Shown piece after piece: positions 46,113 to 56,150 of a stretch of 64,000 nucleotides of DNA (within the stretch, counting starts at the first letter, position 1; every line of letters starts with the position of its first letter). The notes beneath the pieces were generated by a model. It saw only the letters and a list, made by a program, of their open reading frames with translations, did not search any database and was not told the origin of the DNA. Source of the DNA: Scolanthus callimorphus (taxonomy: Eukaryota; Cnidaria; Anthozoa; Actiniaria; Edwardsiidae). The translations under genes were made by a program, and so were the position numbers. The stretch is from assembly GCA_033964015.1 (NCBI GenBank), contig CM066922.1:23794507-23858506 (forward strand), written 5' to 3'.

Positions 46113-48880
46113 TCACAAAACGTGCTGTCGATTTCGGGTGCATTTGTGCCAAGCGTGAGAAAGTGTATTGTCAATTTCGACACCCAGGCATTTATTAGAA
46201 GTTACATGGCTGATTACTTTATTGTTCATATGAACTGGTTGAGTTGGGTCATACTTATTGTTGATGTTATACCTCGATCCTATTACCATGAATTTAATTT
46301 TGGATGGATGAAATTGAAGCTTGTTTTTATGTAGCCAGTTGTAGACACTTTGAAGGTCGTCGTTTATTTTGTCCGTAAGACCGAGTGCATCATCAGAAGA
46401 CGTAAAAATCTGAGTGTCATCGGCATACATACAGGGCATACAGGTATTAAGACAGTCTGGAAGGTCATTTATGTACAGGAGGAACAGCACGGGCACTCAA
46501 CGGAGCTGTTCCTCAAAAAAGCTGTTCCTCACCCCTTTCGCTGCTGGCTGGCAAAAAATAATCGCGGCCTCTTGCTGGCTGGCAAAAATTCATCGCCTCC
46601 GGTTCCTTGCAAAAATTTATGCATATCGCTTTTGCTGGGAAACACAAGTTGCTCATGGATGTTGAAAAATGAAATTTTAAGTGACAGTACTTAAAAATGC
46701 ACTTAGTTAGTGGTCGTTTTTAAGGATAGCCATATATTTTTCGGGCTTCCTGTGGTAATGGTACTCTCCTGGCTGGGAAAATTTTCAGTTAAATTGTCCT
46801 GCTGGCTGAGAAATTTTTTAACACGCAGCTGCTGGCTGGGAAAAAATGAGACCCTATCCTGGCAAAAAGGAACAGCTAAATTTTTGCCAGCAACTTTTAA
46901 AACATGTATTTATATGCTCTACGTGCGTAAAATGTCCAAATACGTAATTTAAACACATTTTAACCAGGGGGCTCGTTGTGTGCCCGTGGAACAGCAGTGG
47001 TCCCAAGATTGAACCTTGCGGAACACCACATACAATGTTTTTTGGAGTGGACAATACATTGTTTACAAAACACTGCTGTGTCCTCTTAGTAAGATAAGAT
47101 GAAAACCAATCTAGACTGGGCCCTAAGATGCCATACGACTTCATCTTATTCAAAAGTATAGAATGATTTATTGAATCGAAAGCTTTTCGAATATCGAGGA
47201 ACACAATACCTGAAAGTCTTCCATTATCCATGTTATTGTATATCTCATCACACATTTGAATAAGGGCCGTCGTAGTGGAGTGCAATGGGCGGAAGCCTGA
47301 TTGAAAAGCCGAAAGAATCGAATGTTTACTTAAATATTTGTATAGCTGTTTAAAAACTTCTTTCTCAAAAAGTTTGCTAATTATTGGTAGGACAGATATA
47401 GGGCGGTAATTTTCCGGCATACGACGGTCTTCGCTTTTGAAAATCGGCGTCACACGAGCACACTTCCATTCATCGACAAAAACGGAAGTGGTAAGTGACA
47501 AATTGAATATTGAAGTCAGGGATGGCGCAATGACATCTGCTGCAATTTTGAGAACTTTCGCGGGGATTTTATCAAGCCCTGTCGCTTTGGATACTTTAAG
47601 ACGTTTTAAAGATTCCAAAGTGTTCTCTGGAGGAATTTCCTCGAAAGCAAATGCAATGTCTCTATCAGGATACTCCTCCGGACCTGCAGTCCCGTCCGAA
47701 TTTTCCTCAGTTAGTTCGGCAGCAAGATTTTGGCCTATATTCACAAAATAATCATTGAAAATTTCAGCAATGTCATCCTTATTCGAAATTACACTCCCAT
47801 TTGTTAGGAGATCATTAACAGCTGTAGAATCATATTTTTCCCGTCAGAGAATTGATTAATTTCCATGCTTCCTTAGGACTATTTTGGGGCATGAATCGAT
47901 TTTCTCTCTAAAATATTTTGACTTGGCCTTACGAATTTCCATGTTTACTTTGTTTCGCAATGTTTGGTATTTATCCCAATGGAGATGTGAGCCATCTTTA
48001 GCGGCCCGCTTTTTATGGAAATCTCTTTCATTCATTAATTTCTTAATTTCTTTTGTTATCCATGGGATGGATTTTGAACGAATCCGTTTGTTCTGACTGG
48101 GCGCGTGCCAGTCTAGCACCTTCATGAAATTATCTTTCCATTCCTTCCATGCTGTATTTGGATCACTATGGTCATTTATCGTTTCCCACGGTATGTCGTT
48201 AAGATCAGAGATAAAATTTTCCGAATTGAAGTGCTTAAAGTTTCTTATTTCTTTTACAACCGGGTATGATCTAGGGGCCCGAAATTTACGACAACCATAA
48301 ACCAAATAATGATCCGATATTCCGGTGCGAACTACTCCAGATTTCGATATAATCTCTTTGTTATTCGTCAGTATTATATCAATCAGTGTTTTTGATGTTA
48401 GCGTTACTCGCGTGGGCTCCTTTATTAATTGTTTCAGTTGATAGATCGAGGATATAAATTTGAGTTTTCTGGTGTGGCTTTCGAGTGGTGTTTTGATGTG
48501 GTCTGAGTTTAGGTCCCCCGCTAAAATTAACTCCCTGTTACCGCATCGCTGCAGGAAAATTTGGAAATCATCGAACAATTCCATTTTTGAATTTGGCGGT
48601 CTATACCAGGAACAAAAGAAAAAAGATTTATTAAACGGGCGGTGGATTTCTAAACATATCATTCCAAAGAATCAACTGTCAGATCTGACCGATTTCTAAA
48701 CGAAATAGTTTCTTTCAAATAGATTGCAACGCCACCACCACCTCGCGCGCGATCATTTCGCACCAGGTTATATCCTGGAATAGTAAGCTCCGCACAGGGA
48801 CACTCGCGGGAATTACGTTCAAAAATCACTTCAGTTATTTTTTTTTCTTTGGGTACCCTGTGAAATGGCTTCACAGGAAC
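46113..48880 (-). mobile_element. LINE with endonuclease and reverse transcriptase, minus strand, broken
   Basis: From about 48874 downward: endonuclease with RGGGGVAIYLKE, AGDLNSDH and ISDHYLVYG (to 47856), then reverse transcriptase with NYRPISVLP, AFDSINHSIL and GVPQGSILGPLLF (47744 to 46997), an inserted transposon, then LLYINDLPDCL and YADDTQIF (46480 to 46113). Frames are broken near 48660 and 47800-47860 and the 3' end of the gene is missing beyond about 46135. It belongs to the CR1/L2/jockey-like group but differs clearly from the LINE at 887. Dead copy. Confidence 0.9.
46490..46987. mobile_element. 498-bp non-autonomous DNA transposon inside the LINE
   Basis: The target GGAACAGCA is duplicated at 46481-46489 and 46988-46996; removing the insert and one duplicate would leave an uninterrupted LINE reading frame at this point. 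The ends are inverted repeats CGGGCACTCAACGGAGC (left) and ACGGGCACACAACGAGC (complement of the right end). The interior repeats (T/G)GCTGGCTG(G/A)(C/G)AAA about six times. A 9-bp duplication suggests a Mutator-like transposase acting in trans; an 8-bp reading (GAACAGCA) would fit hAT. No coding capacity. Confidence 0.85.
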
Positions 48881-49020
48881 ACGCTGGAATTACGTTCAAA
48901 AATCACTTCGACCCCTTATTGACGTGTTTTTTTCTTATTGGGTACCCTGTGGATTAGGCTTCACAGGAACACGCGGGAATTACGTTCAAAAATCACTTCG
49001 ATCCATTTCTGGTTCTGGAC
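48811..49020. repeat. Tandem duplication at the LINE 5' edge, about 80-90-bp unit
   Basis: GGAATTACGTTCAAAAATCA begins near 48809, 48888 and 48977, each followed by a GGGTACCCTGTG..GGCTTCACAGGAACACGC block. The first unit is the start of the LINE endonuclease frame (minus strand), so LINE sequence itself was tandemly duplicated. Confidence 0.7.
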
Positions 49021-49028
49021 GCTTTTTT

Positions 49029-49080
49029 CTTAGGTATGGTGCTCCGCTCTGCGGTCTTCGGCCGCTAAGGAGCACCGCTA
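49029..49080. repeat. GC-rich hairpin, GGAGCACC family, copy 2
   Basis: CTTAGGTATGGTGCTCCGCT then CTGCGGTCTTCGGCCGC and AAGGAGCACCGC folds on itself and matches the reverse complement of 16591-16645. It directly adjoins the long AT-rich microsatellite, like a tail. Confidence 0.65.
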
Positions 49081-49211
49081 ATAATAATAAAAATAAAAAT
49101 AATAATAATAAAAATAATAATAAGAAAAAAAAAAAAAATAATAATAATAATAATAAAAATAAAAATAATAATAATAAATAATAATAATAAAAATAATAAT
49201 AATAAAAATAA

Positions 49212-49242
<31 letters not shown>

Positions 49243-49331
49243 AACAATAACAATAACAATAATAATAATAATAATAATAGTAATAATAATAATAGTAATA
49301 ATAATAATAATAATAATAATATAATAATAAC
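49079..49331. repeat. Long (AAT)n / (AAAAT)n microsatellite
   Basis: About 250 bp of AAT, AAAAT and AAC-AAT units. The long open frames across it on either strand are artefacts of the repeat. Confidence 0.95.
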
Positions 49332-49642
49332 CATTCCCCAAAAATCCCGTTCCTTTTACTTGTTTTCTTTCTGGAAACAAGATGGCAGTATTGGATATCA
49401 CGAAAATACTTTTGGGCACTCCGTGATATTACTATTAAAGATTCCGCCTTTTGTCAGTCCTAAAATTTGCAGATATGCATTGAAATAGATAGTTTTCTGA
49501 AGTGGTTGTGCAAAACTCGCGGACCTGGCTGATACGGACCAGTTATTCCTTTTTTGCTCCTAGGCTACCTAGGAAAGACATAATTCCCCTATTAATATTT
49601 TCAGCTTCACAAACTAAAGATAGCGTAAAATCAGGGAACGGA
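49332..49642. other. Spacer, nothing recognised
   Basis: Unique sequence between microsatellite and foldback element, without a supported gene. Confidence 0.5.
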
Positions 49643-50470
49643 GACAATTGTGCTACTGCCATACCCGTCAAATCCATCGAGTCCGTCAGTTTTAAAAAAG
49701 CAATTACTTCCATTCTAGTTCCTATAAAAATGTCAGTCAAAGAAATTCAAGTTTATCTGAGAACTAGACGGAAATGAAGGATTTGATCGGTATGAAGGGT
49801 ACTGAAATGCTAATCAGCAATGGAAGGATTGTCCCTGGAACTTCATCTGAGAACTAGACGGGAATGAAGGATTTCAAGGGTATGAAGGGTACTGATATGT
49901 TAATCAGCAATAGAAGGATTGTCCATGAAACTTCATTTGAAAACTAGACGGGAATGAAGGATTTCAAGGGTATGAAGGGTTCCTTTATGATAATTTTTCT
50001 TTTTAATTAATTACTTAATTATAAATTTAAATAAAAATAAAATATTATAAAATTAAACTAAATAAATAATTTAATTAAAAATAAATTAAATAAAAATTAA
50101 ATTAACATAGAAGAACCCTTCATACCCTTGAAATCCTTCATTCCCGTCTAGTTCTCAAATGAAGTTCCATGGACAATCCTTCCATTGCTGATTAGCATAT
50201 CAGTACCCTTCATACCCTTGAAATCCTTCATTCCCGTCTAGTTTTCAAATGAAGTTCAAGGGACAATCCTTCCATAGCTGATTATCATATCAGTACCCCT
50301 CATACCCATCAAATCCTTCATTTCCGTCTAGTTCTCAGATAAACTTGAATTTCCTTGACTGACATTTGAATAGGAATTAGAATGGGAGGGGTCGTCAAGT
50401 AATTGCATTTCTAAAACTGACGGATTCGACGGATATGGCGGGTATGGCGGGTGACATAATTGCAATTATA
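49643..50470. mobile_element. Foldback element with tandem-repeat arms
   Basis: The left arm (49643 to about 49985) has a unique outer part, then 2.5 units of a 90-bp repeat starting with GAACTAGACGG at 49761, 49851 and 49941. A 120-bp AT-only centre follows (about 49990-50108). The right arm carries the same parts in reverse: CCCGTCTAGTTC units near 50146, 50236 and 50326, and the outer part to 50470. Arms pair over more than 330 bp. Long inverted arms built from tandem repeats are the hallmark of Foldback/Galileo-type elements. No ORF of a transposase inside. Confidence 0.8.
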
Positions 50471-50487
50471 AGAACTTTTTCTCTCCG

Positions 50488-50790
50488 GTAGGCATACTTA
50501 GTTATAAGTCCCTGAAGACGATTTAAATATTGAAGCGAAACCAGAATCTTTGCATTGAGTTTCTAATGAGTCTGTTTACACGGTAGGAATTCTTGGCTAA
50601 GAATGGCAATAGGGATTCGACTTACACATCAATCCCAACGGGCTGATAGCTTAGTTGTTAGAGCGGCGGCCTAGATACTTGAAGATCGTGGGTTCGAATC
50701 CCACACATCCTAGATTTTTTTCCAAATCTAATTTCGAGTGTTCTCTTGTAGGCATACTTAGTTATAAGTCTCCGAAGACGATTTAAATAA
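50488..50790. repeat. 43-bp direct repeats flanking a tRNA-like unit
   Basis: GTAGGCATACTTAGTTATAA followed by GTC and GAAGACGATTTAAAT occurs at 50488-50530 and 50748-50790. The tRNA-like sequence lies between them, so this is either a tandem duplication or a SINE with a long target duplication. Confidence 0.7.
50640..50712 (+). tRNA. tRNA-like sequence (SINE head or pseudogene)
   Basis: A-box TAGCTTAGTTGTTAGAGCG and B-box GGTTCGAATCC are at tRNA spacing. D stem and a perfect T stem (GTGGG/CCCAC) form, but the acceptor stem has two mismatches and the anticodon arm does not pair. A T run follows at 50715, a possible Pol III terminator. Best read as a tRNA-derived SINE head or decayed tRNA gene. 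Confidence 0.5.
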
Positions 50791-52244
50791 TTGCCTCTCT
50801 TCCCTGATTTCATCTTCAGTTTGCTAAGATAGAAAGACTAACTAGAAATATCTACAGATAGGGAAATGCTCGGATTTTAAGTGCAAACGATTTGAAGAAA
50901 GAAAATCATCTACAGAACAATTGCCCCGTTTGCACTGCGCAAATTTGGTACTTTAGTATTTGTTTTGCAAAAATATTTGTCACCGGGAGCCGTGAATGCC
51001 ATTACCATTACCATTGTGTCAAATATTTTGGCGTTCCAACCGATAAAAATTTCGTATATTTACCCCAAAATTTTGTTAAATAAAAGCTGAAACAATCCTT
51101 TGTACTCTGACAGCTAACTGATAGACATTATTCGCAGTTGTCAAATTTGATGAGCGAGACCCACAGAGGTCAAACATATTATTTTAAGAGAAGGCTGTAG
51201 GTCCGTTGTAGCTCATATTCTCTCCGCCATTTCGCAATGAATCACAAGCAGTACAGACCTCGTACTGCTTTATCTGAAAATATTCTTTGCAAAGAGGCAT
51301 ATGGCGGCTTCCCAACATACAATTATTACGGATCAAAAGTCTTTCCTTTGATTAATCAATCGAGCGCAAACACGGATGAATTTCATCCATTTTAGCTGAT
51401 CACGAACAATAACTTCAGCGCACGAAAAGAAGAAGAAGAAAGCAAAGCAGTGCTAACATATTTCTCGAGAACATTGTAGTCATTGATTGAATCTTGCACA
51501 AGTTGTAAACACCAGATTGGCATTTAGGATAATTGTCGGTTGCAGTGCGATCTTGTCTCAATTGTCTCAATTGTCACTCGAACGTTGTTCGTAATAACCG
51601 GAAATGCCCGAATGGTCCCGAGTGTGATCCAAACACCAAAAATCTTCCCTATTATAATCTCGCGCATGTGCGATGCCATATTTCCGCTGAAGCAAAAACA
51701 AATGCCGATGTCGTTCGTAAAAACACGATAATGCACCGAAAATGACCTGAGCACACGAAATACACCAAAAACGACCCGACAGTGATCCAAACACGAAAAT
51801 CGTCGTCTAATCAGAGAAAATAAATCCCCTCTGACCAAATTAGACTTGCTCTCCGTTCGCTGCGCTCACTCCGAGCAATAAATATGAGCATCATGCGATT
51901 CCTATATTGTCCGCCATTGTTGCTAAAAGATATTCAATAACCATAAGCTTTTAAAGACAGTAATGGAAATTTTGTTTTTGACAAAAAAGCACGCAGTCTT
52001 GTAAGTTATGCGTCTCGCTGAATAACAGTGCACTACATTCGACAATAGCGTTACGCAAGATTCGATTGGCACGACGACCGTGACATCACCTTTTGTTTCC
52101 TATCTTTTGTTTTTAACGATACCATTCTTGGAACTGCATAACGTTGTGATAATTAAACGACATTTGGAATTTTGTTGGTACAATGTAAACCTCTCATTGG
52201 TGGACGAAATGGAGCCAACACCTGGAATTCACATTGGTCCGATC
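50791..52244. other. Intergenic, left flank of the helicase/recombinase module
   Basis: No gene supported. Contains a short microsatellite GAAGAAGAAGAA near 51430 and a TCTCAATTG duplication at 51555-51575. No terminal repeat matching the right side of the module was found. Confidence 0.45.
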
Positions 52245-52251
52245 TATATAA
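52245..52251 (+). promoter_or_regulatory. TATA box of the helicase gene
   Basis: CTATATAAG at 52244-52252. A start about 30 bp downstream gives a short first exon ending in a donor TCGACG|GTAAGC at 52306/52307, with the acceptor TATTGCAG at 52405. Confidence 0.5.
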
Positions 52252-52405
52252 GCCTCAAACATGTGAAGTTCCTCCTCATTCGCCTAGAGAGGACTGCTGG
52301 TCGACGGTAAGCTTAAGCGCTCTGTTGTTTGCTTTACTTTTTTCGATGAATTTGCCGAGCCACAACTTGGACCTAACGTTAAAAACTCTTTCTTTGGTAT
52401 TGCAG

Positions 52406-55337
52406 GGCATCATGTCGGTGGCTAGTCATCTCTTAAACAGCTTGGAAGCAAGCGCATACGAGAAAGACTGATAACTCATATTATTCCTGTAATCCAGAAC
52501 AGATATTCCCTGGTATCTGCAAAATGTGTTTGGCCCGTAGACAACAATCCAGAGTCCCTGAGAAAAGCATGGAATTCAATATGTCAGAAAAAAGAAGAAT
52601 GCGACATGGTAGTCCAGAGAATCGAGAACGTGGCTTTTTTCTTTTCTGCCGTTGCCTCTCTAGAAAAAAAAGGGAAAGTGAAAAAGTCCAGCGAAGAGCA
52701 AGGTGGCGACGACGAAGAGGACGTGTTTACGAGCTCGAGCCAACCGTCATGCCTATCAAGCAGCTCAATTAGCATTGCGGTCGAAAATCACAGGTTGCCT
52801 GCCATCACGTACTTCATTGCTTTCGACTCGCCGAACGGTGCGCCTGTCAGTTTGGTGCCGGTGCGAAAAGCCCTTAATGACTGTTATTTAGAGTTCATTA
52901 CAGCTAAGACGCTCAAGCACAAAGATCTCACCTCCAATCTTAGTACAGTCCTGAAGGACCACAGCTCGAGCTACATGAAAGGGATCGTGGAACAGTCCTT
53001 CGCATATTGCGTGAGAGATAGCTTGGACGGCTACGACGAGAGCGTCACCGACGAAGTAGCTTCAGATGCATACAACGTTGTGAAGTTCTTTGTACGAGAC
53101 GCGACGACTTGGAAACGCATGCGCAGAGGAATGGAGGAGTTGAAGCGGGCAGGACTTGAAATCAAACTCACAAACATCCCTGAAGACCCAGATCATGGCA
53201 ACCAAGTTTCTGAACGGGCGGTGCTAACTACAACAGATCCTTGTACTCAGCTCGTCAATGACGTGGAGCGGATAATGGTCAAGTATCACTACGCACTCAG
53301 AAAAGGAGAGATATTCAAGTTAAAGTCGGGGACGAAATTCTTTTACAAGCAGACGTGTTCGGTGGAGGCGTTCATCGGTAACCTTGAAGGAAATCCGTAC
53401 TTCAAATCAAGACTCATTAAGCACGGAGAGAAAATTAAAGACAAGCTAAAACGCCCAGAGAGCCAACTCATACACCAGCTTGACATCGACTATAATCTCA
53501 TTGAGGTAGACGACGGGTGGTTTCTTTCTTTGAAAGACAGACAATTCGTACATGATGCCATAGCTGAGAGCGATATTGGTAAAGTGAGTCCGAGGGCGTA
53601 TTCACAGTACAATCACAACAAGAATCCAGACCCTCTGTTCTTCAAAGAAATCCTAGAAAACAGTCTGACGCCCGAAGAGATCACATCGTTTTGTGTAGAT
53701 TACCTTGGTTTGCTAAGACACCAGCAAAAACGCCACAAAGAGAAGGTGAGTATTACGTGTGTGAACGCTGCGGTGCAAGTGCGAGCGACTGTGAGTTGGA
53801 AAGTGAATGGGATGTTGTGGTTGACAATCAGCACAATTTTCACTAACGAACACGTTTTGTACTCCATAGGTACCCTGCCTGATTGGACCTGCCAACAGCG
53901 GCAAAACGAGCATGTTTGCACCTTTACTGGCCATTTACCAACAAACAAGATAGCAAGGGTGACTAAACAGAAAGCGTTTAATAAAGCAATGATAACGCCA
54001 GAAACAGAGTGCATCTTCATTGATGAAGCCAGCGAGTCACTGCTGGATATAGACGACTGGAAGCTTTTGACCCAAGGCGGATTTACTGCTCATGACGTGA
54101 AGTTTTCCACAGCACGAGGTTTCCTTAACAAGTGCCCGATGATACTTACCTGCCAGCGAGAGATGCGCTTCTCTGCAGAAGACGAAGCTGCAATGAACTC
54201 CCGGTTAAACAAGTACTTTTTCAAGTCCCTGCCAACCACCAACGCGAACGCTTATGGGTGGCTTCAGGATCACCCTATTGATGTGCTTCTTTGGACGATG
54301 GAAAAGGCACGGTCTGCACCGGAAAGCAATGCACACGTCGAACCGAACAACGAAGACGACAACTGCCTATCTAAGGCTGATCAGCTGGAGCTGTTCCACT
54401 GCAACCTAGAGGAAAACACCGACGAGGAGGACGAGCCAAGTCAAAGATCTGTTAGCAGTGCATTTTACGATGAAATCAATCAGAGAGCGCAGATAATTGT
54501 GCGTGAAGAGGACACGAGGGCGGAAGAATTTCGAGAACAGCTGGTGAAGGCACGACGAACACGACTTAGAGAACAGGGTATTGAAGAGTGCTATATTGAG
54601 CAGGTAGATTCCCCGTACGGACCACTCCCAGACGAAGTTGAACGCGTGCTAGTGGAAAGGAGAATGGCTGAGATAGAGTCAGAAGAACAAAGACAGAAGG
54701 AAGCAGATGAAGAAATGGTTACTAGGGAGTTCAAAAATGATGGCTACGACGCACAGAGATTGAATTGCACGAACATCTGGTATCAAGCCACGAAATGATG
54801 GACGCGAGCGCTCGCTCAGGTGCCAAAGGTAAGGAAATAATGGGCTCCATAAGATGGATGGGGGGGGGGGGGATTTTTTCCTCTTAAATTTCTTGTTTAC
54901 TTCTATCTTCTGCAGGAATGGTAGAGCTCCTTTGTCACAAGCTTAAAGTCCACCATCAGAATATTGGAACTGCAAAAGTCAAGCAACGGTCTCTAAATGA
55001 ACGTCGAAAGTTGGTCATTGAGCTAGGATTACTAGCGCGGCGTAATCAACATCTCGTACTGAGTCTGTGTGAACCGCTGCCGTACGACACCCGGGACGCG
55101 GATACTGTACAGGATGAAGACGACTCGATGCCATCGTCAAACAGCACGGGATACGAAAGCGAAAGTCGTCCAGATGAGGACTACACTTCTTCTCAGATGT
55201 GGGGCGGAATAAAAGTGCCATCCACAAGTCAGCCGAAAGGACGACCAACAAAGGCGAGAAAACTCTCTTGGCAAAGTCAGCCGCTGCCAAGGGGACAGAC
55301 AACCCTGAAAGGCTTCTTTAGGAAAAGCCAGAATTAG
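52406..55337 (+). CDS. Virus-like SF3 helicase with C-terminal PCNA-interacting box, frameshifted
   Basis: Exons as read: non-coding about 52275-52306, then 52406-53745, 53870-54828 and 54916-55337, with GT-AG introns of 99, 124 and 87 bp. Exon 2 carries a long N-terminal region of unknown fold. Exon 3 begins with a Walker A motif GPANSGKTS, followed by Walker B CIFIDEA (about 54010), motif C CPMILTCQ (about 54133) and RLNKYFF, the order seen in superfamily 3 helicases of papilloma- and parvovirus type. A coiled acidic tail follows. The last exon ends with QTTLKGFF (55296-55319), a canonical PCNA-binding motif. Three frame changes are needed: between 52426 and 52469, between about 53900 and 53950, and between about 54741 and 54798. 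ATG candidates are 52412 and 52606; the frame is open upstream of 52606. Likely role: replicative helicase of an integrated DNA element. No HUH endonuclease motif was seen. Confidence 0.75.
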
Positions 55338-55619
55338 AGACATTGTTTATCATTGAGCGTATTTATTTTCTGTGCTATAACAAATATGCTGAGTAAAGAG
55401 TATAGCCATCAAGCTGGTTTCTCATGAAATACTGAAATACTGAAAGTGCAGTCTCTGTATCGTACGCAAATTTGTAAATGATGCAACGCATGAGGCATGA
55501 GAGATTACATATGCTTATTGAATTCTGCCTATCGTTTTCCATTGTCATATTTCAGTCATGATGCGCACTATCTAATTGTTTCACTGAGCCACGCCATCTG
55601 ATCATTTCACTTAACTATT
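55338..55619. other. Convergent intergenic spacer
   Basis: Separates the ends of the helicase gene (plus) and the cyclin gene (minus). Holds one clear poly(A) signal for the minus strand; none was seen for the plus strand. Confidence 0.6.
55362..55367 (-). terminator. Poly(A) signal for the cyclin-like gene
   Basis: AATAAA on the minus strand, about 255 bp after the stop of the cyclin-like frame. Confidence 0.45.
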
Positions 55620-55982
55620 TTAAAGGCGTATCATGTTCAAATGTTCCAGGGGTCTCCAATTCACTGACTCTAGTACCTTGAGTTCTTCTTCGATTATGTC
55701 AGACCTTTGCACAGGCGGAGATATTATGTCCATAAACGCATTGTTCCTTTCAAAGTCACTGTCGTCTAACTTGATGGCGATCAACAGACAGGCCAGTATC
55801 ACTTCTCGAAGGGTTGACTTTTTTCTGTTCACAGTCCTATTTAGGTGGCGCCATAATAAACTTTCTGCTAAATGAGCTGTACTTTTGGGGAAGTTGCAAA
55901 CACACATCCTTTCCATAAATTCACCTGAAAACTTTAAATCCTGCAACATGAGCTCGGGGTGTTTATCTACGAGAGTTTCCAT
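55620..55982 (-). CDS. Small cyclin-fold protein
   Basis: An intact 120-codon frame with ATG at 55982. The sequence follows an N-terminal cyclin box: AHLAESLLWRHLNR (helix like LAxxYLDRFL), STLREVILACLLIAIKLDD (helix with the conserved Lys), then SDIIEEELKVLESVNWRPL (the E-x-x-vL-x-x-L-x-W helix with the conserved Glu). The Lys-Glu pair is what cyclins use to contact a CDK. Only one cyclin box is present; a typical cellular cyclin is two to three times longer. It lies between the helicase and recombinase genes and has its own TATA-like box. Likely role: binding a host CDK to favour S phase, by analogy with virally captured cyclins. Function is inferred; the fold is read from motif pattern only. 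Confidence 0.65.
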   Translation of the reverse strand: METLVDKHPELMLQDLKFSGEFMERMCVCNFPKSTAHLAESLLWRHLNRTVNRKKSTLREVILACLLIAIKLDDSDFERNNAFMDIISPPVQRSDIIEEELKVLESVNWRPLEHLNMIRL

Positions 55983-56036
55983 CCTCACACATTGACGTCC
56001 AGCAGGAAAAGAGGCGTGAAGGTTACATAGGCTCCT

Positions 56037-56043
56037 TATTTAT
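56037..56043 (-). promoter_or_regulatory. TATA-like box of the cyclin-like gene
   Basis: GCATAAATAAGG on the minus strand, 55-61 bp before the ATG at 55982. The position fits a start near 56010 with a short leader. Confidence 0.4.
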
Positions 56044-56094
56044 GCAAAGACAATAAAAGTCCCAGCATGCCCTTGAATAAGCGTAAAGTTGCTT

Positions 56095-56100
56095 TTTATT
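56095..56100 (-). terminator. Poly(A) signal for the tyrosine recombinase gene
   Basis: AATAAA on the minus strand about 50 bp after the stop at 56151 and only about 50 bp before the cyclin TATA-like box, a very compact arrangement. Confidence 0.5.
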
Positions 56101-56150
56101 GGTCGGCGGACACTTAAGTGCTTTGCGCAGATTATTCGGTGTGAATTCTT

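Noticed and set aside
49065..49419. Long Leu- and Ile-rich frames
   Set aside because: Translations of the AAT microsatellite.
49502..49777. 91-codon frame entering the foldback arm
   Set aside because: Runs into the inverted repeat; no domain, and the arm's mirror copy is not open in the same way.
53746..53869. Reading the helicase frame straight through this stretch
   Set aside because: The stretch has GT and AG at its ends and the Walker A motif appears only in the frame reached by removing it, so it is an intron.
52606..54798. Possible rolling-circle (HUH) endonuclease domain N-terminal to the helicase
   Set aside because: No His-hydrophobic-His motif with a downstream tyrosine could be seen in the N-terminal region.
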